Part shown: piece after piece, positions 1-7,565 of the stretch
Layout of the letters: each line of letters opens with the position of its first letter
Numbering within the stretch: the first letter of the stretch is position 1
Assembly: GCF_026278345.1 (NCBI RefSeq)
Contig: NZ_CP111085.1
Location: 2,492,001 to 2,556,000 of the forward strand
Reading direction: 5' to 3'
DNA length: 64,000 nucleotides
From: Tellurirhabdus rosea
GTDB lineage: Bacteria > Bacteroidota > Bacteroidia > Cytophagales > Spirosomataceae
Made by a program: the position numbers and the translations under genes
The notes under the pieces: model-generated
Database searches by the model: none
What the model was told of the DNA's origin: nothing
What the model saw: the letters and a program-made list of their open reading frames with translations, nothing else

Positions 1-1
1 C

Positions 2-262
2 ACGTCGGTGACCAAGACCGACGGCGCCAACCGGACGGATATCGAACCCATCAAAGGCGGCATTTCCGACGCCATGAAGCGCTGCGCCGTGCAGTTCGGA
101 CTGGGTCGTGATCTATACACCTATCCCCGGGTTTTTGTCGAAACGGCCGATAAGTACATTCCCGACTGGGCGCACCAGCAGCTCGACGCCCTGGTTCGCA
201 AGATCAACGACGGGACCTACAAAGGAGGCGATATTGTGACGCTGAAGGCGTCTTACCGATAA
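2..262 (+). CDS. Rad52/Rad22-like single-strand annealing protein, 3' end only
   Basis: The gene enters from the left edge, so only the last 86 residues are visible and the real start lies outside the window. The segment around DIEPIKGGISDAMKR and FGLGRDLY matches the end of the Rad52/22 (Sak-type) annealing domain, where an acidic residue, a lysine-glycine turn and a [SA]DA[ML]KR[AC]A helix precede a GhGRxLY motif. Such proteins bind single-stranded DNA and promote annealing in recombination. The tail is only about 45 residues long, so no second domain follows. A GTG at position 8 is an internal codon rather than a supported start. A bidirectional hairpin terminator follows the stop codon. 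The family call rests on motif recognition only. Confidence 0.65.
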   Translation, partial: TSVTKTDGANRTDIEPIKGGISDAMKRCAVQFGLGRDLYTYPRVFVETADKYIPDWAHQQLDALVRKINDGTYKGGDIVTLKASYR

Positions 263-263
263 G

Positions 264-293
264 AAAAACGGCTGAGCAATCTCAGCCGTTTTT
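264..293. terminator. Bidirectional intrinsic terminator
   Basis: A perfect 13-bp stem (264-276 with 281-293, loop CAAT) has A-runs on the left and T-runs on the right. It sits between the convergent ends of the Rad52-like gene and the OPT transporter gene and can serve both. Confidence 0.85.
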
Positions 294-301
294 CATTTAC
301 C

Positions 302-2350
302 CTAATCGTGGCTTCTGACCGCCACCCGGTACAGCAGCAGCGCGAGCCCTACAAAGGCCGCCGCTCCCAGCAGCATGTAGCCCCCTTCGCCCAGAGCACC
401 GGCCAGCGCCGGTTCAACGGACAGGCTCGTGAGCGTGTTGTAAACCGAATCGTTGACCGACAGCAGCGCGACCAGAACTCCCGCCAGCGCGCCGCCCGCC
501 ACCAGACCCGTCGAGAACAGGTTGCCCCGACCCAGGTCCGCATCTTCTTCCACAACTCCCTTCCGCTTCGCGTTCCAGTCTACCAGCGCCTTCACGCAGC
601 CTCCGGCAAAGATGGGCAGCGTCGTGGACAGCGGCAGGTACAGCCCCACGGCAAACGCCAGCGCGCTCACGCCGCAAAGTTCGAAGACAAACGCCGTAAA
701 CGCCCCGACGAGCACAAACTGCCAGTCGAGGTTGAAGGACAGCAGGCCCTTGATGAGCGTCGCCATGAGCGTTCCCTGCGGCGCCGGAAATTTGTCGGAG
801 CCAATGGCGTGAGTGATGCCCTGCGCCACCAGGTCAGGCGTCGGCGTGTCGAGCAGTTTGACGGTCGCGCCGATCACCAGCGATGACACAATAACCCCGA
901 TGAACAGGGCCATCTGCTGGTATTTGGGCGTTGCCCCGACCAGATAACCCGTTTTGAGGTCCTGCGAAGTCGCTCCGGCCGTCGCCGCCGCGATGCAGAT
1001 CATGCCGCCGACGACGAGGACGGCCGGTTCGTAAATCCGCCCGGTCAGTCCGAAGGCGATGAAGACCAGGGACGTGCCCATGATGGTTGCGATGGTCATG
1101 CCCGAAACCGGCGACGAACTGGAGCCGATCAGGCCGACGATCCGGCTCGCCACGGTCACGAAGAAAAACCCGAACACGATCACCAGTACGCCGATCAGCA
1201 GCTTGGTCAGCAGGGAATCGCCGGGTATTTGTGGTAAAACGAGCATCAGAATCACCAGCGCGAGGCTTCCGAAAATGACCAGTTTGATCGAAAGGTCCTG
1301 CTCGGTGCGCAGGCGGCTGTCGGTCGTGGTGGCCCGACTCGCACCTGACCCGCCGAAGCTTTGCCGGAACGAAGAAACGATGGTCGGGATGGTCTTGATG
1401 AGCGTCATAAAGCCGCCCGCCGTCACGGCTCCGGCCCCGATCTGCCGGATGTAAGCCCGGTAAATGGCGGCGGCCGTGTCGCTGAAGGTATGCGTGGCCG
1501 GGTCCCAGCCGCCGGGCCCGCCGGCCGTCGTGACGCTGGTGAGGTAGCCGAGTTTGACGAGTTGCGCCGCAATGGTATCGCCCGGCACCAGCGTCGCCAG
1601 CAGCGGGATCAGGCCCAGCCAGGCCAGAATGCCGCCCCCGACGAGTACGGCCGAAATCCGGAAGCCGACGATGTAGCCCACCCCCAGGTATTCGGGCGTA
1701 ATCTCCCCGGCGACCTGCGCCGAAGGAAAATAGCGGTTGGTTTGTCGGGTAGCCCAGACCGGCACTTCGGCGATGACGTGCAGCACCTTTTGCAGCAAGG
1801 CGTAGAGCAGCGCGGCCCCGAGTCCCTGGTAAGCCGTTTTGGCGAAGTCACCGCCGCGTTCGCCCGCGATCAGCACCGAGCCGCAGGCGGTGCCTTCCGG
1901 GTAGGGCAGTTTGCCGTGTTCTTCCACGATGAGCGCCCGCCGCAGGGGAATCATCATCAGCGTTCCGAGCAAGCCGCCGAGAATGGCCAGCGTCAGGATG
2001 GTCCAGTAGTTGAAGAAATCCGCCCCGACGCCTTCGGTCAGAAACAGAAAACCCGGCAGCGTGAAGACCACGCCGGACGCGATGCTCTCGCCTGCCGAGC
2101 CAGTGGTCTGGATGATGTTGTTTTCAAGGATGGTCGTGTTCAGGAATCGCCGCCCGAGCGAAATCGCCAGGACGGCGATGGGGATGGAGGCGGACACCGA
2201 CAGTCCGGCCTTCAGGGACAGGTAGACCGTGGCGGCACCGAAGAGCACCCCGAACACGGCTCCGGTGATGACGGCTTTGAGGGTGAATTCGGCGGGCGAT
2301 TCGGCGGGGGGAATGTAGGGTTTGTGTTCGGTAGCGGTTTTTGTTTCCAT
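302..2350 (-). CDS. OPT family oligopeptide transporter
   Basis: This 682-residue polytopic membrane protein belongs to the OPT family, proton-coupled transporters of small peptides or metal chelates in the inner membrane. The N-terminus reads METKTATEHKPYIPP, followed by EFTLKAVITGAVFGVLFGAA, a typical first OPT membrane segment, then KAGLSVSASIPIAVLA and the TTGSAGESIASG loop seen in bacterial OPT proteins. About 14-16 hydrophobic segments are visible. The reading frame stays open further upstream, but residues before METKT read as non-membrane junk and would run through a fold-back element, so I chose the ATG at 2350. The substrate cannot be read from sequence. Confidence 0.9.
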   Translation of the reverse strand: METKTATEHKPYIPPAESPAEFTLKAVITGAVFGVLFGAATVYLSLKAGLSVSASIPIAVLAISLGRRFLNTTILENNIIQTTGSAGESIASGVVFTLPGFLFLTEGVGADFFNYWTILTLAILGGLLGTLMMIPLRRALIVEEHGKLPYPEGTACGSVLIAGERGGDFAKTAYQGLGAALLYALLQKVLHVIAEVPVWATRQTNRYFPSAQVAGEITPEYLGVGYIVGFRISAVLVGGGILAWLGLIPLLATLVPGDTIAAQLVKLGYLTSVTTAGGPGGWDPATHTFSDTAAAIYRAYIRQIGAGAVTAGGFMTLIKTIPTIVSSFRQSFGGSGASRATTTDSRLRTEQDLSIKLVIFGSLALVILMLVLPQIPGDSLLTKLLIGVLVIVFGFFFVTVASRIVGLIGSSSSPVSGMTIATIMGTSLVFIAFGLTGRIYEPAVLVVGGMICIAAATAGATSQDLKTGYLVGATPKYQQMALFIGVIVSSLVIGATVKLLDTPTPDLVAQGITHAIGSDKFPAPQGTLMATLIKGLLSFNLDWQFVLVGAFTAFVFELCGVSALAFAVGLYLPLSTTLPIFAGGCVKALVDWNAKRKGVVEEDADLGRGNLFSTGLVAGGALAGVLVALLSVNDSVYNTLTSLSVEPALAGALGEGGYMLLGAAAFVGLALLLYRVAVRSHD

Positions 2351-2351
2351 G

Positions 2352-2445
2352 TCTTGACCTCGGATTGCGCGGGTTAAGGGATTTGGGTTGGGATGCAGTT
2401 GACCAAAAATCACAATTAATCGCAGAATCCACGTAATCCGGGCCC
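2352..2445. repeat. Fold-back element E0, GGATT-word family
   Basis: On the minus strand one arm reads CCCGGATTACGTGGATTCTG (from 2442 down) and the other, near 2360-2385, is an imperfect inverted counterpart reading CTCGGATTGCGCGGGTTAAG on the plus strand. The words match elements at 23.5 kb and 51.2 kb. It lies between the OPT start and the tRNA, one of the few copies not beside a stop codon. Confidence 0.5.
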
Positions 2446-2450
2446 ATAAA

Positions 2451-2482
2451 TTTGACATTTTGGGAAATAGCCTTAATATTTG
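2451..2482 (+). promoter_or_regulatory. Bacteroidota-type promoter for tRNA-Gly
   Basis: TTTG at 2451-2454 is followed after 19 nt by TAATATTTG at 2474-2482, close to the -33 TTTG / -7 TAnnTTTG consensus of Bacteroidota sigma-ABfr. Transcription would start a few bases upstream of the tRNA at 2495. Confidence 0.6.
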
Positions 2483-2494
2483 CGTACCCTTCAA

Positions 2495-2567
2495 GCGGAA
2501 GTAGCTCAGTTGGTAGAGCGGCAGCTTCCCAAGCTGCAGGTCGCGAGTTCGAGACTCGTCTTCCGCT
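2495..2567 (+). tRNA. tRNA-Gly (anticodon CCC)
   Basis: A complete 73-nt cloverleaf is visible. The acceptor stem is GCGGAAG with CTTCCGC, the D arm contains AGCTCAGTTGGTAGAGC, the anticodon stem is GCAGC/GCTGC around loop TTCCCAA (anticodon CCC, reading GGG), and the T arm contains GTTCGAGAC. CCA is not encoded. A strong terminator follows at 2581. Confidence 0.95.
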
Positions 2568-2580
2568 CCGTTACAAACGT

Positions 2581-2615
2581 AAAGCGCCGCCCGGGAATCT
2601 CCCGGGCGGCGCTTT
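2581..2615. terminator. Very strong hairpin terminator
   Basis: A perfect 16-bp stem (2581-2596 with 2600-2615, loop ATC) is flanked by AAA on the left and TTT on the right. It separates the tRNA from the convergent response regulator gene. Confidence 0.85.
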
Positions 2616-2640
2616 GGGTAATGGCTCTATCGGTTGCGTT

Positions 2641-3063
2641 TTAATTCTGGACCGGGCTCCTCATCGCATCCTTGTAGCGGTAAAACAGCGCTTCCATTTC
2701 CTTTAGCTGGGACGGCTTGGTCAGGAACAGGTTGGCACCCAGCTCGTACGACCGGGCTTCGTCCCTTTTGTCCGACGAGGTGGTGAAAATTACCACCGGA
2801 ATTGCTCTCCACAAACGATGCTGCTTGAGCCGAACCAGCACCTCGAAACCGCTCAGAATCGGCATGTTCAGGTCCAGCAGAATCAGGCGGGGATAGTCCG
2901 CCGGATCGCAGACTTCCAGCCGCTGCAACATTTTGTCTCCACGATAAATGCAGTCAACGTCTACGCAGGGAGCCAGATTGCTCATGACTTTGCTCGTCAG
3001 AAAGCAATCATCCTCATCATCGTCTACCAGAAAAATTTTGTACGGCTGTTTCAATAAGTCCAC
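2641..3063 (-). CDS. Receiver-only response regulator (Rcp1-like)
   Basis: This 140-residue protein is a single CheY-like receiver domain with no output domain. The acidic pocket is VDDDEDD at residues 13-19, the phosphoacceptor is Asp64 in LLDLNMP, the switch Thr/Ser is in FTTSS at 93-97, and the conserved lysine is Lys116 in TKPS. It would relay a phosphate from a histidine kinase, probably to another protein. No kinase gene is adjacent, so it is an orphan here. The -7-like box at 3089-3096 on the minus strand lies 26 nt upstream of the ATG. Confidence 0.9.
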   Translation of the reverse strand: MDLLKQPYKIFLVDDDEDDCFLTSKVMSNLAPCVDVDCIYRGDKMLQRLEVCDPADYPRLILLDLNMPILSGFEVLVRLKQHRLWRAIPVVIFTTSSDKRDEARSYELGANLFLTKPSQLKEMEALFYRYKDAMRSPVQN

Positions 3064-3088
3064 TTGAGTAAATTCTATATCAGGTCTA

Positions 3089-3096
3089 CAAATTTA
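3089..3096 (-). promoter_or_regulatory. Probable -7 box of the response regulator gene
   Basis: TAAATTTG on the minus strand matches TAnnTTTG exactly. I see no good -33 TTTG at the expected distance, so the assignment is moderate. Confidence 0.45.
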
Positions 3097-3299
3097 CTGG
3101 GTTAGATATTAAAACTGCGTTAATGTTTAATCCGGACGCGGCCAGTGCCCCTTTTTTTTGGCAAATTTTTTCTGCGTCCTGATTTACAGGCACATCCTTC
3201 CCCAACGGCGCGGTGGGGTTTTCGGGGATTTTTCACAATTTTTTCACAAAAATCACAAAGCCCACAAGGAACCGGCGCTACTTTCGGTAAATTTCCGGA

Positions 3300-4796
3300 A
3301 TGAAACCACCTATGACCTTGACGAAACCCCGCCTGAGCTTCTGGCAGATCATTAACATGAACGTGGGGTTTTTCGGCATCCAGTACAGCTTCGGCCTGCA
3401 GCAGAGCGCCGTAAACCCCATCTACGACTTTCTGGGCGCCAGCCCGGACGAGATTCCGCTGCTCAACCTGGCCGGGCCGCTCACCGGGCTTATCATCCAG
3501 CCGATCATCGGGGCGTTGAGCGACAAAACGTGGACGCCGGGCCTGGGCCGTCGGAAGCCTTATTTTCTGGTGGGCGCCATTCTGTGCAGTCTGGCGCTGC
3601 TGCTGTTTCCCTTCAGTTCGGCGCTCTGGATGGCCGCTGGTCTGCTCTGGATTCTGGACGCGGGCAACAATACCGCGATGGAACCGTACCGCGCCTTTGT
3701 CGCCGACAAGCTCGATACTTCGCAGCAGGCCGTTGGTTTTCAGGCGCAAAGCTTTTTTACCGGCTTCGGGCAGACGCTGGCCAACTTCTCCCTCGCTCTT
3801 TTTCCGGCCCTGTTCGTCGGGTATTCGGGTAAGCTGCCCAACTGGGTGTTTGCCTCTTTCTTTCTGGGTGCATTCTGCTCCATTGCTTCCGTGTTGTGGA
3901 GCATGAAAACCACGTCCGAAATTCCGCCTACGGAAGGGGAAATTGGGGAAATCCGCCGCAAAAACGAAGGCATGCCGCCGCTGGTGGTGCAGTTTTTTCT
4001 GTCCATCGTCACCACCCTCGTCGCGTATGTCGCCATCGCCCTGCTGCTGATTCCGGCGCTTTTTGTCCGCGGGCTGTTCCCGGCACTGATTCGGCGCATC
4101 GAAGCCAACCGGACCGCCCGGCTGCTGTTTGCCCAGAACATCGAAATCATCGAAGCCATCACCGAAATGCCCCGGGTGATGTGGCAGCTGGCGCTGGTCT
4201 ACCTGTTTCAATGGTACGCGCTGTTTTGTTACTGGCAGAACAGCTCCAAAAGCATCGCGCTTTCGGTCTTTAACGCCACGCCGGACAACAAGGATCTCTA
4301 CGAAAAAGCGGTCAGTCTGGCCGGGTCGGTCAACGGCTGGTACAACATCGTGACGTTTCTGTCGGCCTTCGCGCTGGTCGGTTTCGCCCGGAAGATTGGG
4401 GCCAAATGGGTGCATTTTGCCTGCCTGCTGCTGGCGGCCGTGGGCTTCATCGCCTTTCCGTTTATCCGGCAGACGCCGCTTCTGTTTGTGGCCATCACCG
4501 GGTTCGGCATCGGCTGGGCAAGCATGATGGGTATTCCGTATCTGATGGTAGTCAGCCACATTCCGAAGGCGCGCTACGGCGTGTACATGGGCGTGATCAA
4601 CATGATGATTGTGATTCCGATGTTTCTGCAAACCATCACCTTCGGGTATGTACTCAAGTATTTGCTGAACAACCACGCGGGTTACGCGATTCTGTTCGCG
4701 GGAATTCTGCTGCTGCTGGCGGCCTTTTTTACCCTGTTTATCAAAACCGAAAAACAAACCGAACTGACGGCCGTTCCGGTCGGCGGCGGACATTAA
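3300..4796 (+). CDS. MFS sugar transporter, SLC45/sucrose-permease type
   Basis: This 498-residue major-facilitator protein has about 12 membrane helices. The loop SDKTWTPGLGRRKPYF, about residues 74-89, is the RRKPY signature of SLC45 and plant/proteobacterial sucrose-maltose permeases. The N-terminal helix MNVGFFGIQYSFGLQQS is also typical of that group. The neighbouring gene 88 nt downstream encodes an amylosucrase, so the probable substrate is sucrose taken up with protons (inference). The start at 3300 is used; ATG codons a few residues in are possible alternatives. A weak TACTTTCG box lies at 3279-3286, very close to the start. Confidence 0.88.
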   Translation: MKPPMTLTKPRLSFWQIINMNVGFFGIQYSFGLQQSAVNPIYDFLGASPDEIPLLNLAGPLTGLIIQPIIGALSDKTWTPGLGRRKPYFLVGAILCSLALLLFPFSSALWMAAGLLWILDAGNNTAMEPYRAFVADKLDTSQQAVGFQAQSFFTGFGQTLANFSLALFPALFVGYSGKLPNWVFASFFLGAFCSIASVLWSMKTTSEIPPTEGEIGEIRRKNEGMPPLVVQFFLSIVTTLVAYVAIALLLIPALFVRGLFPALIRRIEANRTARLLFAQNIEIIEAITEMPRVMWQLALVYLFQWYALFCYWQNSSKSIALSVFNATPDNKDLYEKAVSLAGSVNGWYNIVTFLSAFALVGFARKIGAKWVHFACLLLAAVGFIAFPFIRQTPLLFVAITGFGIGWASMMGIPYLMVVSHIPKARYGVYMGVINMMIVIPMFLQTITFGYVLKYLLNNHAGYAILFAGILLLLAAFFTLFIKTEKQTELTAVPVGGGH

Positions 4797-4884
4797 TTTT
4801 TTCACGAACGGCAAAGGAGCGAACCCGGTTTGCCCCGGCATTTTGTGCCTTTTCCGGGTTATCTTTGCGACTTTGCGCTGACTT

Positions 4885-6777
4885 ATGACGGACTTTACGA
4901 CACGTTACGAAGCCCTTTCCTCCGAAATTACCCGCCTTTACGACCAGCTCTACGGCCAGCATCCCCGGCGCGACGAATGCCTGGCGGACCTGTACGCCAC
5001 GCTAAAACGGGCTTTTGAAAACCGCCCCGAAGCCCTCCGCCGACGGGACGGGGAAAAGGCGGCGCAGGAATCGGACCGGTGGTTTACCAGCAACCAGCTC
5101 GCCGGCATGAGCTTGTACGTGGACCGCTTCTGCGAAAATTTGCCCGCCCTGCCCGCCCGACTGGCTTACCTTCAGGACCTGGGCGTGAATCTGCTGCACC
5201 TGATGCCCCTGTTTGAAAGTCCGGCCGGGGAAAGCGACGGCGGCTATGCCGTTTCGGATTTCCGGAAAGTTGACCCCCGGTTCGGTACGCTCGACGACCT
5301 GAAAAGCGTCCAGTCAGCCTTGCAGGAGCAGGATATGTACCTGATGCTGGATATCGTCCTGAACCATACCTCGCACCGCCACGCCTGGGCCGAAAAAGCC
5401 AGGCAGGGCGACCCGGTCTATCAGGACTATTTCTATTTTTTCCCCGACCGCACCCTGCCGGACCAGTTTGAAGCCAGCATGCCGGAGATTTTTCCGGAAA
5501 GTGCGCCGGGCAGCTTTTCGTACGTGCCGGAATGCGGAAAATGGGTGATGACCGTCTTTCACAATTACCAGTGGGACCTCAATTACGCCAATCCGCGGGT
5601 GTTTGTCGAAATGCTGGACACGATCTTTTTTTACGCCAATCTGGGCGTGGACGTGCTGCGCATCGATGCCCCGGCCTTCATCTGGAAACAAGTGGGCACT
5701 TCCTGCCAGAACCTGCCCGAAGCGCACCAGTTGCTGCGGCTGATCCGCCAGTGCGTGGCCGTCGCCACCCCTGGCATGGCCCTGCTCGGCGAAGCCATTG
5801 TGGCCCCGGCCGAAATCATGAAATATTTTGGCGAAGGCCCGTATGCTGCCCGCGAGTGCGATTTTGCCTACAACGCGACCCAGATGGCCCTCCAGTGGGA
5901 TGCGCTGGCCACGGGCAAAACGCAGGTCATGCTGGCCGCCCAGCCGGAATTACAGCGCAAGCCCCGGGGTACCTCCTGGATTACCTACACCCGCTGCCAC
6001 GACGATATCGGGCTAGGTTACGACGACGCCATGATCCGTCAGGCCGGTTTTGAGCCGTATCCGCACCGGCGGTTTCTGATGAACTATTACTCGGGGCAGT
6101 TTCCCGGCAGTCCGGCCAGCGGGGCCCTGTTTTCGGTCAACGACAAAACCGGCGACGCCCGAATCAGCGGGTCGCTGGCTTCTCTCTGCGGACTGGAAAA
6201 GGCCCTGGCGCAAGGCAACGGGCAGCAGATTGAGCTGGCAATCCGTAAAATTCTGCTGATGCAGGCGCAGAGCATCTTTGCCGGGGGGCTGCCTATGCTG
6301 TTCTACGGCGATGAAGCGGGCTACACCAACGACTACAGCTACCTCGGCGATCCCGGAAAAAATTACGACAACCGCTGGATGCACCGGCCCGTGATCGACT
6401 GGGAGAAAAACCAGCGGGTCTACCAGCCGGATACGATTGAAAACCGGGTCTTTGCGGGCACCCAGAAGCTGCTGGCGCTGCGCAAAAAACTGGATGTGGT
6501 CACCGACCGGAGCAACCAGGTCTGGCTGTCTCCGCACAACAGCCACGTTACCGGTTATCTGCGCGAGTGGGAAGGGCAGCGGCTCTACTGCGTCTTCAAC
6601 TATTCCGATCAGGCGGCTTATCTGACCTGGTACGCTTACAAGGAGCACGGCTTTACACCGGCGCGGCTGGTGGACCACTGGCAAGGCACCACCCTTACGG
6701 TCGGGCTGGATCACGAATACCACGTCATCGAGCCATATGGATTTTGTATTTTGGAGGTGAGCGAAACCCGGAACTAG
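4885..6777 (+). CDS. Amylosucrase (GH13 subfamily 4)
   Basis: This 630-residue enzyme resembles amylosucrase along its full length. Amylosucrase splits sucrose and adds the glucosyl unit to an alpha-1,4-glucan, releasing fructose. An N-terminal helical domain (about 1-70) precedes the (beta/alpha)8 barrel. The barrel carries YVDRFCENLPAL, PLFESPAGESDGGYAVSD (about 108-125), the nucleophile Asp261 in VLRIDAPAFIWK, the acid/base Glu303 in LGEAIV and His372-Asp373 in RCHDDIG. A C-terminal beta domain ends in GFCILEV. No signal peptide is present, so it acts in the cytoplasm. It lies 88 nt after a sucrose-type permease. A sucrose hydrolase of the same subfamily cannot be excluded from sequence alone. 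Confidence 0.9.
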   Translation: MTDFTTRYEALSSEITRLYDQLYGQHPRRDECLADLYATLKRAFENRPEALRRRDGEKAAQESDRWFTSNQLAGMSLYVDRFCENLPALPARLAYLQDLGVNLLHLMPLFESPAGESDGGYAVSDFRKVDPRFGTLDDLKSVQSALQEQDMYLMLDIVLNHTSHRHAWAEKARQGDPVYQDYFYFFPDRTLPDQFEASMPEIFPESAPGSFSYVPECGKWVMTVFHNYQWDLNYANPRVFVEMLDTIFFYANLGVDVLRIDAPAFIWKQVGTSCQNLPEAHQLLRLIRQCVAVATPGMALLGEAIVAPAEIMKYFGEGPYAARECDFAYNATQMALQWDALATGKTQVMLAAQPELQRKPRGTSWITYTRCHDDIGLGYDDAMIRQAGFEPYPHRRFLMNYYSGQFPGSPASGALFSVNDKTGDARISGSLASLCGLEKALAQGNGQQIELAIRKILLMQAQSIFAGGLPMLFYGDEAGYTNDYSYLGDPGKNYDNRWMHRPVIDWEKNQRVYQPDTIENRVFAGTQKLLALRKKLDVVTDRSNQVWLSPHNSHVTGYLREWEGQRLYCVFNYSDQAAYLTWYAYKEHGFTPARLVDHWQGTTLTVGLDHEYHVIEPYGFCILEVSETRN

Positions 6778-6925
6778 CTTCGGTTTCGGGTCCGGCGGTG
6801 GAGAAAACTTCGGGGGATTTTTGAAAAAGGTGTTTGCCTGCGTCCGGTTCCCGGCGACTAAGCAGGGCTGGGCGGAGGTCCGGACTGTTGCCAGAGGCGT
6901 TTTTACCCTTTAATCCTGCGAAACC

Positions 6926-7090
6926 ATGAATGATCTCATCTACACCCTGCTCCTGTGGGTATTGATTTTCGGCCTCACGGCTGGTTTTGTGACCGGCATT
7001 GTTGTGGATACTTACTTTCGCCAGCGGGCGGATGCTTTGCTGAAAATGAAAAAAGTGCTGACCCCGCTGCGAGGTTCAGCACCACTGTGA
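6926..7090 (+). CDS. Small single-pass membrane protein, 54 aa
   Basis: An open frame of 54 codons starts at ATG 6926 and ends at TGA 7088-7090. The product begins MNDLIYTLLLWVLIFGLTAG, a clear hydrophobic helix of about 22 residues, followed by a basic tail with FRQRADALLKMKK. I do not recognise a family. Support comes from the balanced start, one strong membrane segment and a charged cytoplasmic tail. It is convergent with another small membrane protein gene starting at 7417. It could still be a chance frame. Confidence 0.5.
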   Translation: MNDLIYTLLLWVLIFGLTAGFVTGIVVDTYFRQRADALLKMKKVLTPLRGSAPL

Positions 7091-7159
7091 AGTTCCGTCC
7101 GGTCAGGCAAATCCGGCTTACGCGGCCCGGCCTGCGCGGCCCGGCCTACGCGGCGCGAC

Positions 7160-7417
7160 TCAGCTTTTGACCACTTCCACGGCGTTCCGGCGGGCCCTGG
7201 CCGGCTGACGAACCTGCTGACGGCGGTCCAGCTCCTGCTGAAACGCCTGCTGCCACTCGGGCTGGCTTTGTTCTTCCATGCGCAGCCGGTGCTCCCGGCT
7301 GGTGCGGGCGGCATCTTCCGCGGACCGGCGCTCCGATGCGCTCTGCTGACTTAGCAGCGGGATGCCGATAAAGGCCAAAAGGCCTAAAACAATAAAAATA
7401 ACGCTAAGTACGATCAT
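7160..7417 (-). CDS. Small membrane-anchored protein with coiled-coil tail, 85 aa
   Basis: The protein begins MIVLSVIFIVLGLLAFIGIP, a single N-terminal membrane helix, followed by a strongly polar helix rich in Glu, Gln and Arg (residues 25-70). No family is recognised. It resembles the small one-helix proteins common in Bacteroidota. It is convergent with the 54-aa gene at 6926 and is separated from the next minus-strand gene by a terminator. Confidence 0.6.
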   Translation of the reverse strand: MIVLSVIFIVLGLLAFIGIPLLSQQSASERRSAEDAARTSREHRLRMEEQSQPEWQQAFQQELDRRQQVRQPARARRNAVEVVKS

Positions 7418-7508
7418 GAGTTGTTACGGTGGGCACGCCTTCATATGAAGCGGCCTTGAAAGATACACACAAAAATAGGGCCGGATCGGGTGCCGCTTTC
7501 CGGAAAAT

Positions 7509-7550
7509 CATAAAAAATCCCGGCTACGCTCGTAACCGGGATTTTTTATG
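7509..7550. terminator. Intrinsic terminator
   Basis: CATAAAAAATCCCGG at 7509-7523 pairs perfectly with 7536-7550, and the inner TACG/CGTA extends the stem. T-runs on both strands allow bidirectional use. It lies just beyond the stop codon of the 486-aa gene. Confidence 0.85.
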
Positions 7551-7565
7551 ATTTATCAGGGAGCA

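Noticed and set aside
2495-2567. tRNA-Gly as an integration site of a mobile element
   Set aside because: No direct repeat of the tRNA 3' end, integrase or foreign-looking gene is visible nearby.
3120-4841. A 573-codon minus-strand frame over the sugar permease gene
   Set aside because: It is a shadow of the permease gene, very rich in Arg, Gln and Gly, with no domain or signal sequence.
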